A stretch of 64,000 bases of DNA from Phalacrocorax aristotelis (taxonomy: Eukaryota; Chordata; Aves; Suliformes; Phalacrocoracidae). The position numbers were made by a program, and so were the translations under genes. The notes below the pieces were generated by a model that was given only the letters and a program-made list of their open reading frames with translations, made no database searches and was not told where the DNA came from. This document shows, piece by piece, positions 25,011 through 36,900 of this stretch; the first letter of the stretch is position 1; each line of letters begins with the position of its first letter. The stretch lies in contig NC_134279.1 of the NCBI RefSeq assembly GCF_949628215.1, forward strand, positions 15,545,541-15,609,540, read 5' to 3'.

Positions 25011-28000
25011 CTTCGAGCTGCACCACTGCGCGGTGCCTCTGCGCTAAGGCACCTGAAGCCCAGAGCTACACTCCCAACAGCCTCAATCATTACGAAGTGA
25101 ACCTGGGTTTCAAGCTGCTTCCTTGCCTGCTCAGACCCTCCCAGCATCGCAGTACACTGCAGTCGACCAGCCAACTTCTACAGCTTTCCGCCTTGCCCGT
25201 ACAACCCTGGGCAGCTGCGCGCAAAAACAGCCGGCTGGAACATTGCTACATGCTGACCACTGCTACCGCTGCTGCTCAAGGGGTGAGATGTCAGCCTGAC
25301 ATCCCAGCCACGGGCCTCCACTGCGGGAAACTGAGTCACAGCAGCATGCAGTGAGCCTGCCACTTCAGGCCAAAACCCACCTTCTCCGTGCTGCAACAAG
25401 GGTATGTCTTAGTTACAGCCAACATGCAACTTGGAATTGCTGTTACAAGAAAGACTCAGCACACCCTGGGTCTGCCACCTGGGTGCTCCCTGCAGAGTCC
25501 AGCCTGTGCCCAAACTCCTCCTTTCTTTAGCAACAGCTAGCCTTGCCAAGGAGCCCTGTCAGGGAACCTTCAGCTGCAGCCACGGGGCAGGTATTGCTTA
25601 ATATGCACACTACTGAAACATTTGCGTAGTTTTTGAACAATTACACTTAACATCACTGTTACATTTCCCTTCTGCATCAGATTATCCTAAAGCATCCGTG
25701 TTTCTTACTAAGTTTTCAAAACGGGCACACTGCAAATTGTCCGGTCCTTATCTGTCACGTTGAGCACAGTGCTTCCCACGCTCACTGAAGTCTAGGCTTT
25801 AATCAGTGTGGCTCAAGTGCTTGCCTGCCTGGCCCTTCCTGTTCCTGCTTGCTCTACATTTTTGTACTGTTAAATAACTTGTCACCAGAATGAGAGGAAC
25901 TAGACCAAGTTAACTCTGTTTTTGATAAACAATCCATGGCTCTGCCAGAAAGCAAACAGCCGTGACACTCCTGACTGTATTAATATCTTAGTGTAACACT
26001 TCCCACTTCAGGGGCACACCACCAATCATGCACCTACACCCACAGGAAGGGCGGCGGTTACTATCTGCCAGAGGAATAATTCATCTATCAGCAGATGACT
26101 GGAGCGCCACACAAAACTACCCAGCCCTGCGAATGAACCAAGGACTTAAGAACTCGGGGCATCACAAATCACTGCTGCAAACCAGGTTAAGGTCATTAGC
26201 CATCAGGTGAGATGCAGCCTGTGCACAATTTTTTTTCCCTGTTGGAATTCCCTACTTCTCCCTTAATTTCTCTCTGGAGAGAGGCGCTTTGGGTCACTTG
26301 CCACTGCTCCATGTCTCATGGCGGAAGCACAAGGTATGTATTCCAAATAGTCAATGCTACATTTTGGATTCAATCACTGTCTGCAGATGTGGGTAGAAAA
26401 GGTCTAGCAAGTGTTATGCTTTTAGCAGCCCACAGAACCTTGTAGCTGGAAAATAATGCCTTCCAGCATTACTACCTGGAAGAACAACAAGTATTAAATG
26501 GGAATTGGTAGCTTTTGCCCGGGCATTTTTCACATTGTATTATATCCTTTTTCAAATATTGCAAAGGGTTGGAGATCAACACAGAGGTATTTGGACTTCC
26601 ATGGAAATTAGGGCAGAATTTGAGTGATGCCCTGTGAACTACAAGGGGTGGGACTTACGAACTGGGACTAGGCTTAAACCCACTTGTTTGAAGCCAGCTC
26701 TGTACCAGCACCCCATCCCACTTCCTCACTCCACAGAAAGCCTAGTCCCTGCCTTGTGGTATTCAAATGCTCTGGTCATGCAGCTCTTACCAGGCAGTTC
26801 TGCTTCTCCCACACCAGCAATGCTGTTAGGAGACGCACTGTGCCGACTGTGTTTTTACAACTAGGGATAACTAAAAATAAAACTTTCTAGGAGTTTCAAC
26901 CGTCCAACAGCAGCAGCACCATGCTATGGCTAACAGCAACCCCACTGCTGCTCCCAGGCGAGAACTGGTATGTGTCTCAGTGTTTTTACCTGTGCATATT
27001 AAGGGAATAATTGTCTGTACAAAAGGCAAACAATTCTTGTGACATAACAGTGTTTGGGTGGATGAGCAGAGCTGACCGGTGTCAGAGTAGCACTTAAATG
27101 TATGTTTCTATGTAAGAAGCCTCAGGAAGATGAAACTAAGACTAAGCTGGCATCAAGAAAGCCTGGAAACTGTGAAAACAGAGATGCCTATCAAAGTATT
27201 TTTGTAAGCCATCCTTACTCCCTGCCCCCAAACCCCCAGCCAGACCTTGTCCTGACACAGCACACAGCCCCTCAGCACTCCCAGCTGGTTTTATTTCTGA
27301 ACCCAGCTGGTTAGTCAGAGATGGAAATGACACTTTGAGTATAGTTTTTAGCAGTTCTCTTTGAAGTGCACACAGCTTTATAGATATTGCTAAAAGACAT
27401 GGTTTCCACTGAGTCTGCAGCTGACAAATTCAGGTACCACAGGAGCTGCTGAGCTCCAGCACACCAAACAGCACCACAAAATCACTCAGCCTCGCGTCTA
27501 ATCAAAACCAAGCTTTTAAGTGATAATATTTGGCTCTCATTACAACCAATACTCAGTGCTGGACCACCATGCTGAAAGAGATGAAATGAAGCTTTAAAAG
27601 GAAGGGCAAAGCATGAGCTGCCTAGGCAGGACTAGCTCACACAGAAGCAGCTTCCAGAACACAGGAAACACAATAGGTCTCATTCACACAATGAAAATTA
27701 ACAGCTAAAGGTTAACCTAAGCCTGACCAGTCCTTCCAGAGAGACAGTTTTCAGTAAGTTACGCACAGGGATTCCTGAAAGTATGGAATTACAGACTCAG
27801 GGGGAGGAAGGGAATCACACAAACACAAGAACTGTTCTATGCAGGCAAGTTGGAAAGCGGAGCGAATAGGCACCAAGATTAAGAAATATGCTTTGAGGCT
27901 TTTGGTCACAACACTTACTCTACACTAGCTGCAACCTGAAGAGAGTTACAACATAGCTCTGATACAGTTTACTGTGGGTAATGAAGTAATTGTCAGGAAC

Positions 28001-30855
28001 TTCCTATGGAGCATATTTTTACAACCTACCTTAGCTTTGAAGTTTCTATCATTATTTCACAGATAAGCTAATAATTGTTGCTTCTTTTCCTTTAACACAG
28101 GCTTTTGGATATGAATACCCCATTGAAGCAAGTGAGAAATCTTTGCCTTCTAAAACATCCTGAACCCATCCTTAGCACAAGATTTCCCATAGCATGACCG
28201 CCCATAACAGACATTCACCAAACCAATGTGTACGCATTCTGACACCTGTATATTATACTTCATTTTATGAGCCCAGTACTGTACTTGACATTGAAGCACC
28301 TCTGCATCATCCAGCAGTGCAAAAATACTGGTGACCAGCATGTGTGGTAATCTATTTTTCCCTCTCTCCCATCTCCACCCAGGGGAGAAGCCCAGGTAAG
28401 AAAGCTTTCTGTGAAAAGCATTTAATTGTACATTAATAGATACCATAGAAAGAAAAAGCAATATGAAAGATGTGTACTGCCTTGCTTGATAAGTTTGATT
28501 TCAGAAAAATAAGACAAGCTATATATAGCAAAGTTTTAGTGCAAATCAGGGCAGTTTCATTCATTTCACTTCTCATGTTATCAAAGGTCACAGAGAAAGC
28601 CTTGGGGGTGTTTCACTCATCCATCTGGCAAAGCACAGCCTGTATAAACAAAGCACCAGAGAGAAATGTCAATCTCATTTTCTTTCCAGACCAGATTCAC
28701 GCAGACCTGAAACCACCTGCTTGTTTCAAACCAGCTTTGGCTGCCATTTTCAAAGGGGCTCCAGCATTTGTAGGGAATACTTGACTTAATTCCTAAACAC
28801 ACATCTCAAAACCTGATCTTGCGACAGCGCTGGTTGTTACAGTGATGTACAAGCGTGAGGATGAGCAGTTAGCAACCCAACAACAGACAGCTGCCAGAAA
28901 TAATTTTTTTGCTGGTGTTTCCCTTCACAATATAAAATGTAGACATTTTAATTAGCATACAAGTACAAATATCATGGAAAATACAGTGACAGAGGTAAAT
29001 GGCTCATTAACTACTCCTGCAGTTAATGTAGCAACTGACAGATTATTTCCACATCATCAGTTATTGCAATAACTCAGTACTCAGAGTGAATAATTTTACA
29101 GTAATTTGCCTTCCCTGCCTGCCTGCGCCCCGCCCCAATCCATGCAAGACCGTTTCAATCTTTGGGGGAAAACCGTCAAGCACCAATAAACCTTTAGAGC
29201 AACTGCTTAGGCCTTACAGGCATCACAAATTTTCCTGTGTGAATGCTACATCAGCCACTTAGATATGTACTCACATTTATGCTGGAGTGAGCATCATCTG
29301 GCTTTTGAAGATAATGCAAATAAACTGATAAGAGAATCTCACATTATTTAACATTTAGTCAAAAATGTATCCCAATTAAAAGGGCAAGGCATTAAGAGAC
29401 AGACTTGGATAACCTCAAGTCATGCCAAATATCACTTCTGCACTTGAGGGCCAATCATACTGTATTGTTAGAGCCGACCTCACATGTTCTCATGTTTCCA
29501 AAACCATTTGTGCCTTAAGCACTTAAGTATTGGTAACAGAATTCCCCTGCAGGCACTGAATCTAGCAGTTGAAATGAATCATGCTGCCTCTGTAAAGTGC
29601 TGTTTTAAAATTCTTGACCTGGTCTAGTACTGAATGCATTCAAAATCCAAACTTTGTAAGCCACTATGAAGTATCATAATTACGGTCTTAGAGGCACATT
29701 TTTGCTAAATGAAGGCTTATAAAGAATTTATTCAATTGCTACCTATGATTTCTCTAATGCAACAACAAAATAAGCAGTAAAATACCAGCCTTTTCATCAG
29801 TTTTTTACTATAACCCCTTTCAGTCAAGTGTTCAACCTCTAACAACCCCACTGGATTTAAAACCATTACTGTTTATCTCTAGAATCCCAACACAATTATC
29901 CTAATCTGAATAATAATAAAAAAGACAGTTTAACTAAGGTTTATCTTAACTTCCTTTACCAAGAAGGGACACCTGATTTTATGTAGAAATGCCGTATTTA
30001 AGTGTATCAGTATACTGGCTACCATGATTAACCCAGCAGTCTGTCTCAGCTTTCAAGCCTTTCTTAAATGCTCTAACACTGTTACGTACCAGCTTTGAAA
30101 GGGAGTTACTGTATCACAACTGAGGAAGTTTCAGGCATGCTCAAAACTACTTTTGTGAAGCTTAACTTTTTGCTGGAGCAAATCTGGTTCAGATAACCTC
30201 TAAAAATCCTGACAGTGTGACTGACACATGCCCATGGAATCTCAGAACTCAATACAGCTTATCAAAAATCAATTCTTCAGGTCTTCCTTAGTCTTCACAT
30301 TTGAGCAAGAAATTTAAAAACATTAAAACAAAATGTAAACTTTGTTTGGAAGACTGCCACAGAAACATCCCAAAAGAATTCTCTCTCAGGGAATTGCCAG
30401 GAGTGGAATCCAAATTTAATATTCGCATCCTTTAACAAGGCTTAAACTAGGCATAATTTACAATTTCCCACACAACTCTGAGACAACTTCTTTGTTATAA
30501 ATTGCAACTCTACTTCTTGCCTTCCATTAGCTACACCTAGAGTACAAAGATTCCTGTGAGTAGGAATTTTGGAGTAGCTCACTCAAGCCACATGTGTCAG
30601 AAAGGGAATATCCAATGTAAAGGCATTATTTAAGTCAGCTGTGAGCCTAAGCTCTAGGCAGAAGTACACACCAGGCAGTTAGTCAAGTTCCCAAAGCACT
30701 CCTAGGGCTATGTCTAAAACCAGGAATTAATTAAGACCACATCTTTTGATTCTAGCCTATTACTCAAGAGGTTCCTAATCAAAACCTTCAAATGAAGTCA
30801 ACTTTCCAAGAAACTCAGAACTCACAAAACTAAGACATACAAAAGACATTAAATA
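25011..30855. other. spacer between HPSE promoter and HELQ 3' end
   Basis: About 5.8 kb with no gene, RNA gene or transposon I can identify. The sequence is moderately AT-rich, with no open frame above 120 codons. It is unusually free of recognisable CR1 or LTR sequence for its length, but I cannot judge conservation from one sequence. Confidence 0.5.
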
Positions 30856-30861
30856 TTTATT
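30856..30861 (-). promoter_or_regulatory. HELQ: HELQ polyadenylation signal
   Basis: AATAAA on the minus strand, 86 bases past the HELQ stop codon at 30948-30950. It implies a short 3' UTR of roughly 110 bases. Confidence 0.65.
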
Positions 30862-30947
30862 ATAATTACAGCAGCTTTACACAGGAAAGTTAAAAATTTA
30901 AAAACATTCCGATTTTTTAATTCATGATTTTTTTTCATGACAGTTGG

Positions 30948-33900
30948 TCAGTAGGTCCCTGGGATATCTGCAGGTACCTTTAAGAGTTCTTCAACTTCCT
31001 CTTGTAAAGCCTCAGCTTTTTCACTCAGCAGCATCTATAGTGGCAAAAAAAAAAAAAAAAAAAAAAGAAAATACAAGCATTAGCTATAACTGTTAGACAG
31101 GTTAAAACACCAATGTTTCTTTCCAAACTTGTATCTGGTCTGTAAAAAAACTCTGCTGCAGCTCACCAGACCATAGTACTTTTGCCTCAAAGGACTAGCA
31201 TTTTCACAAGTACTACCACCGCTATTTTTTACTGCTTAGTGTATACACATATGGAAAACACTAACACAAAAATTCAGAGTACACAGCTGGTTTTCTCAGT
31301 TCTACCATCACATAATACACAAAATTTAACAGACCATAAACAGCTTTGTCTAGAACTGTTAGCAAAAGCATTTTAAACCTTAAACATTTATTTTCCATGT
31401 TGGAATAAACACTCTTAAGTTGTGCCTGCCAAGTTGCCAATTTCTTGCTGTATACAACATTTCTTACTAAAGCATTTTACATCAGACATGTAGGACCCCT
31501 GATATTAGCAGCTGCTTAATCCACTGCCCTGAACTGCTTGTTGCCAGCAGTTGGAGTATAACAGTCCCCCAGCAGCATGTGTAGCATAACACATGCAAGC
31601 ACTCTTCTACCTTCCAGTTAGAGAAAACTCCATCAGTTTAATATCTGAGCATGAGAGTAAGCTAGACTGCTGGATTTGGCACTGATGTAGATGAGGAATC
31701 CGCATATATCCCCTTCTTTTGGCTCACACAGCAGCACAAAAAGCAGCAAGGAGGCTACAACATTAAATGGCCATGACCTTTCTTTAAGCACATAAACCCC
31801 AAAGTTCGTACTTTTACTCCATGAAAATATACAAACCAAGACTTTGTTATTGACTGCATCATTTTTACACCAACCACCCATTCATTTATTCTAGGCATTC
31901 CCTTACTTTACCAAAAGATTGCTGTTTTAGCAGAATCAAACATGAACGCCATGCCATTGCAACAGCAGATGATTAATGGAGATTGATGAGAGAAAATAGT
32001 ACCACTTGATAAATAGGATACTTCCTGTATTTTTTGTTTAGGTAAAACTCAATGTTTATTACAGATCCTTTCCCTTGGATTATTTGTGTGCCTTAGAGGC
32101 AGATGCTAAGTGAATGATGCATATTCAAAATGAAAAACAATTAGAAAGGAAAGAATAACAGGGCATGACAAAAGCAACCTAAATATGTTAGGTTTAACCC
32201 TACACCTTGCTGGTTTCCACTTCTACAGTCCTGAAAATCCTGTTCTTTTATCACAACTACCACTAGAATTTCTGTAAGGTAACTCCTGAGGTATTGGCAG
32301 AATTGAGCATTTTCAGTTATGGTGACAGAGCATGGAGATCACTGTAGTAATTTAATTCCCACACTTCATCAGACAAGCTGTCAAACATTTTTGCCCTTTG
32401 CTTCCTCTCTGAAAAAAGAGCACAACTTTCCACTATCCTGTATGTAACAGTTTTAAGAAATGTTTGCCTATCATTCAGGAGCATGAAGGTCAGCAATAGC
32501 TCAAATCATTACTCTTGACAAGATAACTTATCTAAGATCGTTAAGAAAATATTTCAATATATTCTTAATACAGATCAGTATTTGGATCACAAACATCCAC
32601 CAATGCCTTTACTAAACTGAATCCTTCACTTTTAATGCCATTCAAACATCCACTTTTGACATATTGAACTTCTGAAGCAGGTTTTTATAGCTTTGTCTCT
32701 AACTCACCTTTGCAGATGAAACAATTTGCTTGGCTTGACGTCGTGACAGGTGCTCAATCATCCTGACCAGAGTTTCTGGATCTGCATTAGCCAAGTGTGC
32801 TAAAGTTTTGTATCCTGCATTATAAAGCTGTTTTGCTCGTGCCTGCAAGTCCAAAACTCTGTTAGATTATTAGAACAGGCAATAAGAATTACCATTAAGT
32901 GCCAACCTCTGCACCAACCTCAAACATTTAATCTTTGCATATCAATCCAATTCTCTCTATATTTCTAAGAACTTTAATATTCACGGAGAATCTTTACTCC
33001 CCAAAAATACAGCTTTACCACTAAGATCTACCTCCCCACAGAATCTTACCCAGCTCTGAGGAACTCATTTGTCATTATTTGCTCTGACCCTAGGTGATAG
33101 TGACTCTGCCATCCTCTTTTGTTACCATGTTTTCTGCATTCACTGACACTAACAGGAATGACTCTCACATTATTCAGAGGTGTCTAAGTGAAAGGAGAGC
33201 TGATTTTATACACATTTTTTCCCCACAGAATCTTCACACAGCAGAGCTTTCACAAAATTCCAGAAAATACTGTACTTTCCTGTTTCAAGCTTATAAATAA
33301 CCTTTCCTTTAGTATCACAGTATCTTTTCTTATTTCTCACGTTTTGTGCAAAGTCATGGCTGTGAGCTCACATATACATGAGATAAACATCACAGGAGAG
33401 ATTCTCTGGAATTTGACTATCACTAGTGTAATGGGATATGCATTACCTGCTTCTCTTAAGTCGGTTTGATCCTGTTGCTACATAAGGTAGCCAAGCAGTA
33501 GTTGCTTAACAGAGGCTCTCTGGGCAAACATTCCTTTTTGCAAAAGAAATACTGCTAGAACTTTACAAAAGTTTAAATTAAAATGTATTTCTACACTAGT
33601 AGTGGAGTAATTTAGTATACCCAAGGCTTCAGTATCCCGAGTTATAAAATAATACCCATTTGATGAACAAGCGTTACATCTCCAAAACATTTGATCAATT
33701 ACCTTTTGAGTTTTTCCCCTCACCTCTTTTAAATACAACAAGGAATAGAAAAACATGTATTTGATGGCATATATGGTGGTGTTTTTTTTTTAATATAACG
33801 GGTAATGGCTTACAATATATTATCTTCCTCCATGGTAAAAGTGAGGACTGCATTCATTGATGTGAAGTAGGTGTCACTAATTTCACCAAAAATAACCACT

Positions 33901-36900
33901 AATTGCCAGCAAATATTTTCTGTGCTCTTTTGGCTGTTATATGCACAGTAGGGCCGATGACACAGAATCTTTCCCCACTAATGACTTAAATCTCATGAAA
34001 AGGTTTGAGATTGGTGTTTGAGAACTGTGCAAGTAAACATGTTGAAAATTTTCTCTTGCTAAAGTAACCTTAAGGTTAATTTTATCATTTCCTCCACAGA
34101 AATTAAACAAATCACATCTCTTCAAGATGACAGCCTACCTGCTACAAATATCAGCTGTTGGTACAGTTTTAACTCCAGTGCAGAAGTACCTTGGTTATAG
34201 CAATAATTTTCAAGAGTAATTTTTTTAAAATACACCTTCAGCAGAATCCTGCTGTCCAAGCTGTTTTTGCCCTTACACGGAAATGCTCCCATATGGAGTG
34301 AGACATGAAATAAAGACTACTCACCTATTGCATTCAATTTGGAAAATTTGATACATACAAAAAATCCATTAGGCTCTAAGTCTTCATCGTTGTTTAGCTT
34401 CTCAATAAAACCTTATTGCCACTAAATCCAATGGTTCGCTGACAAACTGATTCTACAACAGGCTGGACAGGCAAGTTAGATAATTTTGCAAAGAAGTCCA
34501 GTGATTACGTATAACCTTGCACTTAAGCCTGAAAAGATTTTTCTACTTGAACTGGAGTCTTCGATTCAGAGACTAATTAAGTTTCCTATTTAAAATACAT
34601 GCAGCACTGCAAGTGATTGTGAAAGCCTAAGTTCCCAATAGGACTTCATATATTTCTGTGAGAATCTTCTAACTAAATATGTAAATTCTTATTCCTCTAC
34701 TCAAATGAACTGAAGAACCCTTACCACAAAAGAAACCTGAACTGTTTTGCAACTGAGCTACAGCTAAATTATTGTCCAAATACAGCATTTTCACTGTTGC
34801 TGTGGCAGCAGCCAGAAGAAAACCATTATTGGCTCCAGCTCACATTTCCTCAACAGACCACTTTTTCCCCAACACCCTGGACTGCTGTGGGATATCTCCA
34901 CTATGCCAAATTCTCAAAAAAAAACCCACCCTATCTCAGTCTTCCAGATATACTTGAAAGGCACAGTAACATTTAACATACAAGTTTTAATGGAAAAATT
35001 TCACAAAGCCAGGTTTACTAACCTCTAGAACCCCTGCTACCTCCATCAGAGGGATGAGTTCTGTCTTGACACAGTATGTCAACTGTTTGGTAAGTTCTGT
35101 CAGCAAGGCTTTATAAACCCAGAATTCTTCCAGTTCCTGCAGAGACAAGATATGATTCTTGGTGATCTTTAAGTTCTGCATTTGGGGTTTGTGACCGATA
35201 AGAGCTCTGCTGAGGCAACAATCACAGAATCACAGGTAGGAAGGGACCTCAGGGATCATCTAGTCAAACCTTTCTAGGAAGAGCAGAGCCTAAACAAGAT
35301 GGCCCAGCACCCCGTCCAGACAACAAGCATATATTTGGCTTTTAGACAGGGGAAGCACTATTATTTCTAGTTATCATTTCAGCTAGTTGCAGAGTTGTAT
35401 TCAGCACTCTTCAGCTGAACAACCCAAAGTTGGGGCAGTTCTGAAGGATAAGCCATGCATTATTTCAATAGAAGAAAAAACCAAGAGAACAAGCTGATTC
35501 AGCTGTTTTCCAGAGAAGACATTCCACAACCAGATGACCTTATTTCCAAAGGAAAGGTAAAATTGTCAGTTATTTCACCTACAGCGCTGACATTGATCAA
35601 TGCCCTGTACACTTTGTATATTTTCACATTCTCAGTGCATAGAGCTTACTTTTAATATAAGAATCACTGTACAAGCATGCTTTTCCGAACAGAAGTGAAA
35701 TACTACACCTGTGTTCAGTTCTAATTTAAGAGAAGAAAACTCTAGATTTTGCAAAACCAAATCCAGAGAATTTATTGGAATTCATTTAACACACTACCTC
35801 ACAGAAGTGTAGAACACAGGAAGCGAATGAGGCAGCAGCATTAAGGAGATTTTGCACATATCCTCGGGACATATTAAATTTCTCTGAAACACTCCATATA
35901 TTGGTCTCTTTCAGTAGGGTATAAAGGACAAACGACAGATAGAGCCTGTTTACCACAGCACTGTCCACGTTCTAGGAATAAAGCAAGTTATATTCAGAAT
36001 ATATATCATATTCAAGATATTCTGTTTGTGCTACAAGGAAATTCTTTTCATCTCTACCCCTTCAAATGTCTGTTATACCCAAAGACATTAAAACAACATT
36101 AAGAAAACCAACCAATGAGGTTAAACGACCCTTAATAATAAGAACAGAAATAAAGAACACTAGCAGAAACATAATCTGGAATTTGTAAACAATCAAATGA
36201 GATGACCTAACTGTCATCTTAGGTATGAGAAATCTCCAGCCTACCTTTCTGATGGCTTGACCAGAAGCCTTTTTTGTAATAAAGCTTTCAGGTACTCCCA
36301 CAATATCTGCTACTTTTTGCTCTGCTGCACTTAGCTGGTTGAACTAAAATAAGATGTTATAAAGAATTTTCAGATATTTAGTTCTCTTAGTATTATAGAA
36401 AACACAAGCCTAGTACTCAAAGTGAAGCAATGTTTTGGAATAGCTCTACATAGAACTTAGTCACTAGACACAGTCAGATCTGCAGCTTCTCTGCCTGCTT
36501 GTTTGAATTATCTGTAATGGTCCATCTCTGAATGCTACATTTTAACAACATAAAACAGATTTTAGTGCTAGCCCTAGTATAAAACACTTTGCAGAAAAGG
36601 AAGTCGTTGAATTACTTCTGGCTCAACAACAGAACTCAGAAGGGCATGACAAATGGAGTAGAGTCTGGATGGAGGCCTGTCACTAGCGGTGTTCCCCAGG
36701 GGTCTGTGCTGGGTCCAGTCCTGTTCAACATATTCATCAATGAACTGGATGATGGGATAAAGTGTAACCTCAGCAAATTTGCTGATGATACCAAGCTGGG
36801 AGGAGTGGCAGATACACCAGAAGGCCGTGCTGCCATCCAGAGAGACCTGGACAGGCTGGAGAGCTGGGTGGAGGGGAACCTGATGAAATTCAACAGGAAC

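Noticed and set aside
24089-25354. several long open frames on both strands around HPSE exon 1 (up to 260 codons)
   Set aside because: GC-rich CpG-island artefacts made of Pro, Arg, Ala and Gly. Only the minus-strand frame from 24824 matches heparanase.
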